Positions 39,637 through 49,796 of a stretch of 64,000 nucleotides of DNA are shown here, piece by piece. Position 1 is the stretch's first letter. Each line of letters starts with the position of its first letter. Both the position numbers and the translations under genes were made by a program. Source of the stretch: Bordetella pseudohinzii (GTDB lineage Bacteria; Pseudomonadota; Gammaproteobacteria; Burkholderiales; Burkholderiaceae_B); the NCBI RefSeq assembly GCF_000657795.2, contig NZ_JHEP02000010.1:1-64000 (forward strand), written 5' to 3'. The notes under the pieces were generated by a model. The model was given only the letters and a program-made list of their open reading frames with translations. It was not told the origin of the DNA and made no database searches.

Positions 39637-41946
39637 GTGATTTCCCAAGAGCTTGAAGTCAGCCTGCATATGGCATTCGTCGAGGCCCGCTCCGCCCGAC
39701 ATGAGTTCATTACTGTCGAGCATTTGTTGCTGTCGTTGCTGGACAACGCCTCGGCAGTCGAGGTCTTGCGCGCCTGCGCGGCCAATCTGGACGACTTGCG
39801 CCGAAACCTGCGCCAATTCGTGACAGAAAACACCCCGGTCATTCCCAGCGGCGCCGAGGTCGATACCCAGCCCACGCTGGGCTTCCAGCGCGTGATCCAG
39901 CGCGCCATCATGCATGTGTCGGCCGGCGGCACGGGCAAAAAGCCCGTCACCGGGGCCAATGTGCTGGTCGCCATCTTCGGCGAAAAAGACTCGCACGCCG
40001 TGTACTACCTGCAGCAGCAGGGCGTCACGCGCCTGGATGTGGTCAATTTCCTGTCGCATGGCATCACCAAGCAGCCCCAGGAAGAACCCTCGGCCGTCCA
40101 GAAAGAACAGCAGAGTCCCGGCGAAGAGGGCGGCGAGTCGCGCCAATCGCCGCTGGACCAGTACGCCACCGACCTGAACGCCGCCGCGCTGGCCGGCCGC
40201 ATCGACCCGCTCATCGGCCGCGAACACGAGGTCGAGCGCGTGATCCAGGTGTTGTGCCGCCGCCGCAAGAACAACCCGCTGCTGGTGGGCGAGGCTGGCG
40301 TGGGCAAGACGGCCATCGCCGAAGGCCTGGCGTGGCGCATCACGCGCGGCGAGGTGCCCGAGATCCTGCAATCGGCCCAGGTCTATGCGCTGGACATGGG
40401 CGCCTTGCTGGCCGGCACCAAGTACCGCGGCGATTTCGAGCAGCGCCTCAAGGGCGTGCTCAAGCAGATCCGCGGCAATCCGGACGCGGTGCTCTTCATC
40501 GACGAGATCCACACGCTGATCGGCGCCGGTTCGGCCTCGGGCGGCACGCTGGATGCGTCCAATTTGCTCAAGCCGGCCCTGTCGTCCGGGCAGCTCAAGT
40601 GTATCGGCGCGACCACCTACACCGAATATCGCGGGGTCTTCGAGAAAGACCACGCGCTGTCGCGCCGTTTCCAGAAGATCGACGTCCCCGAACCCAGCGT
40701 CGATCAGACCGTGCAAATCCTGCGCGGCCTGAAGAGCCGCTTCGAGGAACACCACAGCGTGCGCTATTCGGCCGCCGCCCTGAGCGCGGCCGCCGAGCTG
40801 TCGGCGCGCTATATCAATGACCGCCATCTGCCGGACAAGGCCATCGACGTCATCGACGAGGCCGGCGCCGCCCAGCGCCTGCTGCCGCGTTCGCGCCAGA
40901 AGAAAGTCATCGGCAAGGCCGAGATCGAGGCCATTGTCTCCAAGATCGCGCGCATTCCGCCGCAGTCGGTCTCCAGCGACGACCGCAGCAAGCTGGCCAC
41001 GCTGGACCGCGACCTGAAGACCGTCGTCTTCGGCCAGGACCAGGCCATCGACGCGCTGGCCGCCGCCATCAAGATGGCGCGCTCCGGCCTGGGCAAGCCC
41101 GACAAACCCATCGGCGCCTTCCTGTTCTCCGGCCCCACCGGCGTGGGCAAGACCGAGGTCGCGCGCCAGCTGGCCTTCACGCTGGGCGTGGAGCTGCTGC
41201 GCTTTGACATGTCGGAGTACATGGAGCGCCACGCGGTCTCGCGCCTGATCGGCGCGCCTCCCGGCTATGTCGGCTTTGACCAGGGCGGCCTCTTGACCGA
41301 AGCCATCGCCAAGCAGCCGCATTGCGTGCTGCTGCTCGATGAAATCGAAAAAGCCCATCCGGACATCTTCAATATCCTGCTGCAGGTCATGGACCACGGC
41401 ACGCTGACGGACAACAACGGGCGCAAGGCCGACTTCCGCAACGTCATCCTCATCATGACGACCAATGCGGGGGCCGAGACCCTGAACCGCGCGGCCATCG
41501 GCTTTACCAATACGCGCGTGGTCGGCGACGAGATGGCCGAGATCCGCCGCATGTTCACGCCGGAGTTCCGCAACCGCCTGGACGCCATCATCCCCTTCGC
41601 GCCGCTGGATCGCGAGATCATCCTGCGCGTGGTCGACAAATTCCTCATGCAGCTGGAAGACCAGCTGCATGAGCGGCGCGTCGAGGCGGTGTTCACCGAG
41701 AAGCTGCGCGACTACCTGGCCAAGCATGGTTTCGATCCGCTCATGGGCGCGCGTCCGATGCAGCGGCTCATCCAGGACACCATCCGCCGCGCCTTGGCCG
41801 ACGAGCTGCTGTTCGGGCGCCTGGTCGACGGCGGCAATGTCACGGTGGACCTGGACGAGAACGACAAGGTGGTCCTGTCCTTCGACGAGCCGGCCAAACC
41901 TACGCCCCGCGCCAAGGACAAGCCGGAAGTCGAGTTGGTCGACTGA
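39637..41946 (+). CDS. clpA: ATP-dependent Clp protease ATP-binding subunit ClpA
   Basis: A 769-residue AAA+ unfoldase. Clp-N repeats lie at residues 1-140, the first nucleotide-binding domain carries GEAGVGKTA and the second GPTGVGKTE. ClpP-loop and C-terminal domain are complete. The start is GTG at 39637 behind GGAGGAAG, the clearest site in the region. It follows pbpC by 53 bases. A TAGAAT hexamer at 39590-39595 could be a promoter of its own, independent of clpS. Confidence 0.96.
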   Translation: MISQELEVSLHMAFVEARSARHEFITVEHLLLSLLDNASAVEVLRACAANLDDLRRNLRQFVTENTPVIPSGAEVDTQPTLGFQRVIQRAIMHVSAGGTGKKPVTGANVLVAIFGEKDSHAVYYLQQQGVTRLDVVNFLSHGITKQPQEEPSAVQKEQQSPGEEGGESRQSPLDQYATDLNAAALAGRIDPLIGREHEVERVIQVLCRRRKNNPLLVGEAGVGKTAIAEGLAWRITRGEVPEILQSAQVYALDMGALLAGTKYRGDFEQRLKGVLKQIRGNPDAVLFIDEIHTLIGAGSASGGTLDASNLLKPALSSGQLKCIGATTYTEYRGVFEKDHALSRRFQKIDVPEPSVDQTVQILRGLKSRFEEHHSVRYSAAALSAAAELSARYINDRHLPDKAIDVIDEAGAAQRLLPRSRQKKVIGKAEIEAIVSKIARIPPQSVSSDDRSKLATLDRDLKTVVFGQDQAIDALAAAIKMARSGLGKPDKPIGAFLFSGPTGVGKTEVARQLAFTLGVELLRFDMSEYMERHAVSRLIGAPPGYVGFDQGGLLTEAIAKQPHCVLLLDEIEKAHPDIFNILLQVMDHGTLTDNNGRKADFRNVILIMTTNAGAETLNRAAIGFTNTRVVGDEMAEIRRMFTPEFRNRLDAIIPFAPLDREIILRVVDKFLMQLEDQLHERRVEAVFTEKLRDYLAKHGFDPLMGARPMQRLIQDTIRRALADELLFGRLVDGGNVTVDLDENDKVVLSFDEPAKPTPRAKDKPEVELVD

Positions 41947-41969
41947 AGCCGGCTGACCCGGGCCCGCCC

Positions 41970-43268
41970 TTGGAACGCCACTCTCTCATCGCCTGCGAAC
42001 ACTGTGCCAGCGTTTATCGCTGGCACAGTCTTGAGCCGGGCGAGGCGGCCGCCTGCGAGCGTTGCGGCGCCACGCTGTGGCGCTATAGCGGCCTGACGCT
42101 GCCGAACTGGCTGGCGCTGGCCATCACCGGCCTCATTCTTTTCGGCGTGGCCAATGCCTATCCCGTGGCCGCGCTGTCCGTGCAGGGCATGACCAGCACG
42201 GCCACGCTGCTCGACGCCGTGGGCATCACCTGGCGCCAGGGCCACTATGCCGTGGCCATCATGACCGGCACGGTGGGTTTCGGCATTCCGCTTATGCAAT
42301 TGCTGGCCTTGCTCTGGGTGCTGGGGCCTTTGTCGCGGGGCGCCTTGCCCTATGGCTTTGCCGGGGTCGTGCGCCTGCTGGGCCTGTTGCGGCCCTGGAG
42401 CATGGTGCCGGTGTTTCTGCTGGGCGTGGTGGTGTCGGTGGTCAAGCTCGCCGGCATGGCCTCGGTCGAGCCGCGGGTGGGCTTGCTGGCCTTCGGCGCG
42501 CTGACGGTCTTTCTCACCATGCTCAGCCGGCTGGCGCCGGCCGTCATCTGGCGCATGGCCGAGCGGGCGGGCGTGGTGCCGGTGCACATCCCCGAAATGA
42601 CGGCCGACACCGTGCTGGCCGGCTGCCATGTCTGCGGCCAGGTGCAGACCCTGGACAGCGACGAGGACCCACAGGCCATGCATCATTGCCGGCGCTGCCG
42701 CGCCGTGCTGCATTACCGCAAGCCCGATACCTTGTCCCGCACCTGGGCGCTGCTGGCCGCGGCGGTGATTTTCTACATCCCGGCCAATACCTTGCCTGTG
42801 ATGCAGATCCGCTCCATTACGGGCGACAGCGCGCACACCATCCTGGGGGGCGTGGTCGAGCTTTGGCAGCTGGGCTCCTGGGATATCGCGCTCATTGTCT
42901 TCATCGCCAGTATCGCGGTGCCGCTGACCAAGCTGCTGTCGCTGGGCTTCCTGGCGCTGACGCTGCAGTGGCGCAGCACGACCAATCTTCAGCAACGCAC
43001 ACGGCTCTACCAGATGGTAGAGTTTATCGGCCAGTGGTCGATGCTGGATGTTTTCGTGGTTATCATTCTGGCGGCGCTGGCCGATTTCCAGGGGCTGATG
43101 GAGATCAGCGCCGGCGCGGGGGCCGCGTCCTTCGGCCTGGTGGTGGTCCTGACCATGCTGGCGGCCATGACCTTCGACCTGCGCCAGGCCTGGGATCTTG
43201 AACATGCCTCGGAATGGCATGCGGATCATCCCGAGGCCGCCGCGGGCGCGCCCGCGGGCAATGCCTGA
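41970..43268 (+). CDS. pqiA: PqiA family inner membrane protein
   Basis: A 432-residue membrane protein of the PqiA/LetA type. It has two repeated units, each led by a zinc-ribbon pair: CEHC/CERC near residues 9-32, and CHVC/CRRC near residues 212-235. About four membrane segments follow each unit. It passes lipid to the MCE-domain partner PqiB across the envelope. The start is TTG at 41970 with only a weak ribosome binding site, so a downstream start cannot be excluded. It opens a pqiABC operon. Confidence 0.92.
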   Translation: MERHSLIACEHCASVYRWHSLEPGEAAACERCGATLWRYSGLTLPNWLALAITGLILFGVANAYPVAALSVQGMTSTATLLDAVGITWRQGHYAVAIMTGTVGFGIPLMQLLALLWVLGPLSRGALPYGFAGVVRLLGLLRPWSMVPVFLLGVVVSVVKLAGMASVEPRVGLLAFGALTVFLTMLSRLAPAVIWRMAERAGVVPVHIPEMTADTVLAGCHVCGQVQTLDSDEDPQAMHHCRRCRAVLHYRKPDTLSRTWALLAAAVIFYIPANTLPVMQIRSITGDSAHTILGGVVELWQLGSWDIALIVFIASIAVPLTKLLSLGFLALTLQWRSTTNLQQRTRLYQMVEFIGQWSMLDVFVVIILAALADFQGLMEISAGAGAASFGLVVVLTMLAAMTFDLRQAWDLEHASEWHADHPEAAAGAPAGNA

Positions 43269-43300
43269 ATAAAAAGCGATATCACAAGGAAGCGCACGAC

Positions 43301-44968
43301 ATGGCTGAGTCGACCGAGTTGCCGGACAATCCGTTGGGCAAGGTCAAGGTGTCCAGAAAAGAGCGTTCGCGCATCTCCTGGATCTGGCTGGTGCCGCTGG
43401 TGGCCGCGCTGGCCGGCCTGTCGCTGGTCGTGCGCACCTGGATGCAGGCCGGTCCCGAGATCTCCATCGAGTTCAATACCGCCGAAGGGCTGGAGGTCGG
43501 CAAGACCCAGCTGCGCTACAAGGATGTGGTCATAGGCACGGTCAAGGGCATCCACTTCAACCGGGACCGCAGCAAGGTCGTGGTCGAAGCCGAGCTGGCC
43601 AAGGAAGTCCAGAACATGGCCAGCGAGGGCACCAATTTCTGGGTCGTGCGGCCGCGCCTGGGGATCAGCGGCGTCTCGGGCCTGGGCACCTTGCTGTCGG
43701 GCGCCTATATCGGGGTGGATGCCGTGGGCGATCCCGAGGCGCTCGGCCGCAAGCCCACCAAGACGCATTTCGTCGGCCTGGAGACGCCGCCGCCCGTGGC
43801 GCATGACCGGCCGGGCAAGCGCTTCACGCTGCGCGCCAATGACCTCGGTTCGCTGGATGTCGGCTCGCCCGTCTATTACCGGCGCATCAGCGTCGGGCAG
43901 GTGATCGACTATGCCTTGAGCGAGGATGGCAAGGCGGTGGACGTGCAGGTCTTCGTCGATGCGCCCAATGACCGCTTCGTCACCGAGGGCGCGCGCTTCT
44001 GGAACGCCAGCGGCGTGGATTTCTCCGTCAATGCCGACGGGCTCAAGGTGCGCACCCAGTCCCTGGTGTCCGTGGCCATCGGCGGGGTTGCCTTCGACAA
44101 CGTGGTCGATCGCCAGGGGCAGGAGGCCCAGCCCAACAGCCGCTTCCAGCTCTATGGCACCGAGGCCGCCGCCAAGGCCAATACCGATGGCACGCCCTTC
44201 CGTATCCGCATGCGCTTTGACCAGTCCGTGCGCGGCCTGTCGGTGGGCGCGCCCATCGACTTCCAGGGCATCTCCCTGGGCGAAGTCACGCATGTGGCCA
44301 TCGATTTCGACGGCAGCAAGAAGCGTTTCTATGGCGTGGTCGACGCGACCATCTACCCGGAGCGCCTGGGCAGCCTGTTCGATGAGATCGTGCGCAGCGT
44401 GCAGCGCGACACGGGCAGCACGGAGCTGGCCCCGGGCCGCACCCTGAGCGTGCTCGTGAAGTACGGCCTGCGCGCGCAGCTGCGCTCGGCCAATCTGCTG
44501 ACCGGCCAGATGTATGTGGTGCTGGACCACTTCCCCAATGTGAAGCCGGTCAACTACGAAGTGACCGAGCCGGCCAACATCCCGACCATCCCGGGCCAGT
44601 TCGACCAGTTGCAGGAGCAGATCGGCAGCATCGTCGCCAAGATCGAGAAGATTCCTTTCGACCAGATCGGCCAGGACCTGCGCAACACCCTGAACAGCAC
44701 CTCCAAGCTGATGGCGCGCCTGGACAAGGACCTGGCGCCGGACGCGGCGGCCATGATGAAGGAGGCGCGCCGCTCGCTGGCGCAGATCAACGAGCTGCTG
44801 GCCTCGGATTCGGCGCTGCCGGTCAATGCGGAGCGCTCCATGCAGGAACTCTCGCGCGCGGCCCGTTCGCTGCGCAATCTGGCGGACTTCCTGCAGGCCA
44901 ATCCCCAATCCCTGCTGCGCGGCAGGGGTGAAGATCCCATCCCCGGCTCCGGTCCCGTCAGGAATTGA
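43301..44968 (+). CDS. pqiB: PqiB family MCE protein
   Basis: A 555-residue protein with an N-terminal membrane helix (SWIWLVPLVAALAGLSLVV) and three MCE (MlaD) repeats, starting near residues 46, 163 and 289. Stacked MCE rings make a tunnel through which lipids pass between the inner and outer membranes. The C-terminal ~120 residues are helical. ATG at 43301 follows an AAGGAAG site. It overlaps pqiC by a short stretch if the TTG start of that gene is used. Confidence 0.93.
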   Translation: MAESTELPDNPLGKVKVSRKERSRISWIWLVPLVAALAGLSLVVRTWMQAGPEISIEFNTAEGLEVGKTQLRYKDVVIGTVKGIHFNRDRSKVVVEAELAKEVQNMASEGTNFWVVRPRLGISGVSGLGTLLSGAYIGVDAVGDPEALGRKPTKTHFVGLETPPPVAHDRPGKRFTLRANDLGSLDVGSPVYYRRISVGQVIDYALSEDGKAVDVQVFVDAPNDRFVTEGARFWNASGVDFSVNADGLKVRTQSLVSVAIGGVAFDNVVDRQGQEAQPNSRFQLYGTEAAAKANTDGTPFRIRMRFDQSVRGLSVGAPIDFQGISLGEVTHVAIDFDGSKKRFYGVVDATIYPERLGSLFDEIVRSVQRDTGSTELAPGRTLSVLVKYGLRAQLRSANLLTGQMYVVLDHFPNVKPVNYEVTEPANIPTIPGQFDQLQEQIGSIVAKIEKIPFDQIGQDLRNTLNSTSKLMARLDKDLAPDAAAMMKEARRSLAQINELLASDSALPVNAERSMQELSRAARSLRNLADFLQANPQSLLRGRGEDPIPGSGPVRN

Positions 44969-44973
44969 ATCCC

Positions 44974-45612
44974 ATGAAATCCCCCCGACTCTGCGCTGCG
45001 CTGATCCTGTTGTCCGGGCTGGCCGCCTGCGGCAGCTCGCCGCCGGCCCGCTACTACACCCTGCAGGCGCCGGCCGCCGGCGGGTCGGCCGGCAACGCCG
45101 GCTTCATGATCGAGGTGTTGCCCGTCATCGTGCCGGCGCAGGCCGACCAGCCGCAGATCATGTTGCGCACCGGCGCGGGCAGCATCGCGCCCCTGTATTC
45201 CGACCGCTGGAGCGCGCCCCTGGGCGACGAGCTCCGTTCGGCGCTGTCGGATGGCCTGACGCGCGAGCTGGGCGCCCTGGACGTCCAGGTGGTGCGGCCG
45301 CCCGCCGGCACGCCCGTCTGGCGGGTGCAGACCGATGTGCAGCGCTTCGAGGTCAGCGCCCAGGGGCCGGCCGTGCTCGATGTCACCTGGCGCGCCCGCC
45401 CCGTCAGCCTGAAGGGCCAGGCCCTGATCTGCCGCAGCATCATCACCGTGCCGGCGGCCGGCAGTGATGTGCCCAGTCTGGTGGCGGCCCAGCAGCAGGC
45501 CGCCGCGCTATTGGCCCGGACCATCGCCTCCGGCATCCGCCGGGGCGGGCAGGGCGCCGAGCCCGCCGGCCCCGAGGTCAGCCTGCAGGGCTGCAGGGCC
45601 GCGTCCGACTGA
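44974..45612 (+). CDS. pqiC: PqiC outer-membrane lipoprotein
   Basis: A 212-residue lipoprotein with a lipobox LAAC near residue 19 (LLSGLAACGSSPPARYYTL), and an ABC-type auxiliary lipoprotein (DUF330) domain. It anchors the PqiB tunnel to the outer membrane. I chose ATG at 44974, five bases after the pqiB stop; a TTG at 44965 overlaps pqiB and is less likely. Confidence 0.92.
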   Translation: MKSPRLCAALILLSGLAACGSSPPARYYTLQAPAAGGSAGNAGFMIEVLPVIVPAQADQPQIMLRTGAGSIAPLYSDRWSAPLGDELRSALSDGLTRELGALDVQVVRPPAGTPVWRVQTDVQRFEVSAQGPAVLDVTWRARPVSLKGQALICRSIITVPAAGSDVPSLVAAQQQAAALLARTIASGIRRGGQGAEPAGPEVSLQGCRAASD

Positions 45613-45669
45613 GATCCAGGCCTCGCGCTTGATGTGGCTTCACCTAGGGTTAACCACCATTTCTAGCGG

Positions 45670-45677
45670 GTTGCAAC
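45670..45677. promoter_or_regulatory. Candidate PutA operator
   Basis: The palindrome GTTGCAAC contains the known PutA recognition core GTTGCA in both orientations. It lies 88 bases upstream of putA. A second palindrome, GGTTAACC, is at 45648-45655. PutA has an N-terminal ribbon-helix-helix domain, so self-repression without proline is expected. Confidence 0.5.
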
Positions 45678-45765
45678 TTCTTTAGCATTCGGTTCCACCG
45701 GTAGGGGCCGGTACCGCCGCGCGCGGTCGCGGCAGTTTGCCGCGGTATCGAGGAAGCAAAACGCT

Positions 45766-48700
45766 ATGGCTAGCACCACCCTGGGCGTCAAGGTTGATGA
45801 CGCATTGCGGGATCGCCTGAAGGCGGCCGCCCAAAAACTCCAGTGCACGCCGCACTGGCTGCACAAACAGGCCTTGGTCGCCTATCTGGACAGGATCGAG
45901 CGCGGCCACCTGCCGGCGGAGATGGCCCACCTGGGCCGTGACGAAGAGGCCGGCGAAGACGCCTCCGACGCGGGTCCGACCCCGCCGTTCTATGAATTCG
46001 GCCAGGACGTGCAGCCGCAGTCGGTGCTGCGCGCGGCCATTACCTCGGCCTACCGCCGCCCGGAACCCGAGTGCGTCCCGCTGCTGCTGGGCCAGGCCCG
46101 CATGCCGCAGCTGGAGAAAATCCATGCCATGGCCGCCAAGCTGGTGCAGACGCTGCGCGACAAGCGCAGCGGCGGCGGCGTCGAAGGCCTGATCCAGGAG
46201 TTTTCGCTCTCCAGCCAGGAGGGCGTGGCGCTCATGTGTCTGGCCGAAGCCTTGCTGCGCATCCCGGACCGCGCCACCCGCGACGCCCTCATCCGCGACA
46301 AGGTCGCCCGCGGCGACTGGAAGTCCCATATGGGCGGCTCGCAATCGCTGTTCGTCAACGCCGCCACCTGGGGCTTGATGATCACCGGCAAGCTGGTGGC
46401 CGTGAGCAGCGAGCAATCGCTGTCCAAGGCGCTGACCCGCCTGATCGGCAAGGGCGGCGAGCCCCTGGTGCGCAAGGGCGTGAACATGGCCATGCGCATG
46501 ATGGGCGAGCAGTTCGTTTCGGGTCAGACGATCTCCGAGGCGCTGGCCAACAACCGCAAGATGGAAGCCCGGGGCTTTCGCTACTCCTATGACATGCTGG
46601 GCGAGGCGGCCACCACGGCCGAGGACGCCGAGCGCTACAACGCGGCCTACGAGCAGGCCATCCACGCCATCGGCAAGGCGGCCGCCGGCCGGGGCATCTA
46701 CGAAGGCCCGGGCATTTCCATCAAGCTTTCGGCCCTGCACCCGCGCTATGCCCGCGCGCAGCGCGAGCGCGTGATGAGCGAACTCTTGCCGCGCATGAGG
46801 CACCTGGCCATTTTGGCGCGCCAGTACGACATCGGGCTGAACATCGATGCCGAGGAGGCCGACCGCCTGGAGATGTCGCTCGATCTGCTCGAAGCCCTGT
46901 GCTTCACGCCCGAGCTGGAGGGCTGGAACGGCATCGGCTTCGTGATACAGGCCTACCAGAAGCGCGCGCCTTTCGTGATCGACTATGTGATCGACCTGGC
47001 CCGGCGCAGCAGCCACCGTTTGATGATCCGCCTGGTCAAGGGCGCCTACTGGGACAGCGAGATCAAGCGCGCCCAGGTCGACGGCCTGGAGGGCTATCCC
47101 GTCTACACGCGCAAGGTCTACACCGATGTGGCCTATCTGGCCTGCGCCCGCAAGCTGCTGTCCGCGCCCGAGGCCGTCTATCCGCAGTTCGCCACCCATA
47201 ATGCCTACACCCTGTCGGCCATCTACCACCTGGCCGGGCAGAATTACTATCCTGGGCAATATGAGTTCCAGTGCCTGCATGGCATGGGCGAACCGCTTTA
47301 TGACGAGGTGGTCGGTCCGCTGGCGCAGGGCAAGCTCAACCGCCCCTGCCGGATCTACGCGCCGGTGGGCACGCACGAGACCCTGCTGGCCTATCTGGTG
47401 CGGCGCCTGCTCGAAAACGGCGCCAACACCTCCTTCGTCAATCTGATCGGCGACGACAGTATTTCGGTCGAGCAGCTGGTGGCCGATCCCGTGCAGACCG
47501 CGGCGCGCATCGTGCCGCTGGGCGCTCCACACGAAAAAATCCCGCTTCCGCGCGATCTCTACGGCCCGGCGCGCGCCAACTCGGCCGGCCTGGACCTGTC
47601 CAATGAGCATCGCCTCGGTTCCCTGTCGGCCGCGCTGCAGGCCAGCGCCGGCACGCCCTGGCGCGCCATGCCCATGCTGGGCGAGGGCGGCGAGGTCTGG
47701 GACGAGGCGCGCGCCCAGGACCTGCTCAACCCGGCGGACCAGCGCGACGTGGTGGGCCGTGTCATCGAGGCCGATGAGGCCGCTGTCGAGGCCGCCCTGC
47801 GGGCCGCCGGCCATGCCGCGCCCATCTGGCAATCCACGCCGGTGGCCGAGCGCGCGCAATGCCTGCGCCGCGCCGCGCAAATGCTCGAAGAGCAGATGCA
47901 GACCCTGCTGGGCCTGATCGTGCGCGAGGCGGGCAAGACGCTGCCCAATGCCATCGCCGAAGTGCGCGAGGCGGTGGATTTCCTGCGCTACTACGCCGAC
48001 CAGGCCGAGCGCGAGTTCGACAACGACAGCCATCGCCCGCTGGGCACGGTGTTGTGCATCAGCCCATGGAATTTCCCGCTGGCGATCTTCACCGGCCAGG
48101 TCGCCGCGGCGTTGGCCGCGGGCAACACGGTGCTGGCCAAGCCGGCCGAGCAGACGCCCCTGATCGCCGCCCAGGCCGTCGGGATTCTGCGGGCCGCCGG
48201 CGTGCCGGCCGGCGCGGTGCAATTGCTGCCCGGCCGCGGCGAGACGGTGGGCGCGCAACTGGTGGCCCATCCGGCCGTGCGCGGCGTCATGTTCACCGGT
48301 TCGACCGAAGTCGCGCGGCTGATCGCCCGCAACCTGGCGGACCGCCTGGACGACCAGGGGCATACCATCCCGCTCATCGCCGAGACCGGCGGCCAGAACG
48401 CCATGGTGGTCGATTCTTCCGCGCTGGCCGAGCAGGTGGTGTTCGATGTGCTTAACTCGGCCTTCGATTCGGCCGGCCAGCGCTGCTCGGCCCTGCGCGT
48501 GCTCTGCGTGCAGGAAGACAACGCAGAGCACGTCCTGACCATGTTGCGCGGCGCCATGCGCGAGCTGCGCATGGGTAATCCCGACCGCCTGTCCACGGAC
48601 GTGGGGCCGGTCATCGACGCCGAGGCGCGGCAAAACATCCTGCGCCACATCGACGCGATGCGGGCCGCCGGCCATGAGGTGGTCCAGGTCGAAGGCGCGC

Positions 48701-49572
48701 CGGAATGCCGCTTTGGCACCTTCGTGCCGCCGACCCTGATCGAGATCAACGATATCGCCGAGCTCAAGCGCGAGGTGTTCGGGCCCGTGCTGCATGTGCT
48801 GCGCTATGCGCGCGACGAGCTGGATCGCGTCATCGAAGGCATCAATGCGACCGGCTATGGCCTGACCTTCGGCGTGCACACCCGCATCGACGAGACCGTG
48901 GCGCGGGTGACCGAATCGGTCGACGCGGGCAATATCTACGTCAACCGCAATATCGTCGGCGCCGTGGTGGGCGTACAGCCCTTCGGCGGCGAGCGCCTCT
49001 CGGGCACCGGTCCCAAGGCGGGAGGGCCGCTCTATCTCTACCGCCTGCTGTCCTTGCGCCCCGGCGGCTTGCCGCCGGCGCTGGAGGGCGCGGGCGAGAT
49101 GCCCATCACCCTGGCCTTGCCCGGCCCCACCGGAGAAAGCAATACCTATCGGGTCGAGCCGCGCGGCGCGGTGTATTGCGTCGCCGCGACCCCGCTGGGC
49201 GCGCGCGCCCAATGGGCCGCCGTGCGCGGCACCGGCAACCTGGCCTGGTTCGCCGATACGCCCGCGGCGCGCGACCTGCTCGCCACCCTCGATGCCGCCG
49301 CCCTGGATGGCCAGGCGGCGCTGCTGGAGGCGTCCGAAATCGACGCGGCGGATTTCCAGGCGGTGCTGTTCGAGGGAGACGGGGACGCCTTGCGGGCCCT
49401 GAATCAGCGCATCGCCCGCCGCGAGGGGCCTATCCTGGCCGTGCATGGTCTGAGTCCCGACGAATTGGCCGCCGGGGCCTCCTATGCTCCCGAACGGCTG
49501 CTCAATGAGCGGGCGGTCAGCATCAATACGGCCGCGGCCGGCGGCAACGCCAGTCTGATGACCATAGGTTGA
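45766..49572 (+). CDS. putA: Trifunctional proline dehydrogenase / P5C dehydrogenase / repressor PutA
   Basis: A 1268-residue protein. The ribbon-helix-helix DNA-binding domain spans residues 1-50 (TTLGVKVDDALRDRLKAAAQKL). The FAD proline dehydrogenase barrel occupies about 260-560. The P5C dehydrogenase domain occupies about 600-1080, with the catalytic cysteine in SAGQRCSALRVL and the motif FTGSTEVARLIARN. A C-terminal domain completes the long form. It oxidises proline to glutamate, feeding electrons to the quinone pool. GGAAGC precedes ATG at 45766. No putP is adjacent. Confidence 0.96.
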   Translation: MASTTLGVKVDDALRDRLKAAAQKLQCTPHWLHKQALVAYLDRIERGHLPAEMAHLGRDEEAGEDASDAGPTPPFYEFGQDVQPQSVLRAAITSAYRRPEPECVPLLLGQARMPQLEKIHAMAAKLVQTLRDKRSGGGVEGLIQEFSLSSQEGVALMCLAEALLRIPDRATRDALIRDKVARGDWKSHMGGSQSLFVNAATWGLMITGKLVAVSSEQSLSKALTRLIGKGGEPLVRKGVNMAMRMMGEQFVSGQTISEALANNRKMEARGFRYSYDMLGEAATTAEDAERYNAAYEQAIHAIGKAAAGRGIYEGPGISIKLSALHPRYARAQRERVMSELLPRMRHLAILARQYDIGLNIDAEEADRLEMSLDLLEALCFTPELEGWNGIGFVIQAYQKRAPFVIDYVIDLARRSSHRLMIRLVKGAYWDSEIKRAQVDGLEGYPVYTRKVYTDVAYLACARKLLSAPEAVYPQFATHNAYTLSAIYHLAGQNYYPGQYEFQCLHGMGEPLYDEVVGPLAQGKLNRPCRIYAPVGTHETLLAYLVRRLLENGANTSFVNLIGDDSISVEQLVADPVQTAARIVPLGAPHEKIPLPRDLYGPARANSAGLDLSNEHRLGSLSAALQASAGTPWRAMPMLGEGGEVWDEARAQDLLNPADQRDVVGRVIEADEAAVEAALRAAGHAAPIWQSTPVAERAQCLRRAAQMLEEQMQTLLGLIVREAGKTLPNAIAEVREAVDFLRYYADQAEREFDNDSHRPLGTVLCISPWNFPLAIFTGQVAAALAAGNTVLAKPAEQTPLIAAQAVGILRAAGVPAGAVQLLPGRGETVGAQLVAHPAVRGVMFTGSTEVARLIARNLADRLDDQGHTIPLIAETGGQNAMVVDSSALAEQVVFDVLNSAFDSAGQRCSALRVLCVQEDNAEHVLTMLRGAMRELRMGNPDRLSTDVGPVIDAEARQNILRHIDAMRAAGHEVVQVEGAPECRFGTFVPPTLIEINDIAELKREVFGPVLHVLRYARDELDRVIEGINATGYGLTFGVHTRIDETVARVTESVDAGNIYVNRNIVGAVVGVQPFGGERLSGTGPKAGGPLYLYRLLSLRPGGLPPALEGAGEMPITLALPGPTGESNTYRVEPRGAVYCVAATPLGARAQWAAVRGTGNLAWFADTPAARDLLATLDAAALDGQAALLEASEIDAADFQAVLFEGDGDALRALNQRIARREGPILAVHGLSPDELAAGASYAPERLLNERAVSINTAAAGGNASLMTIG

Positions 49573-49796
49573 GCATCCTGCGGTATCGGGTTAGCCCGGG
49601 GGTGGGCCTCGGGTTATCTCCAATAGGCGACCGGGTTGTACTCCAAGGACAATCCGGTCCCACTCGCTGACCGGCCAGGCTGCACGCCGGCCGGCGGCCT
49701 CTCCCCGCGGCATATCGGCGCGGGGAAAAAACGGCACCTTCGCCACAAGCGCGGGTATAACAAGCCAGACCCAGTACGTCATTACGGGAGGAAACC

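Noticed and set aside
45682-49446. 1254-codon minus-strand frame opposite putA
   Set aside because: Shadow of putA. It reads histidine-, glutamine- and glycine-rich sequence with no domain, while putA shows full motifs.
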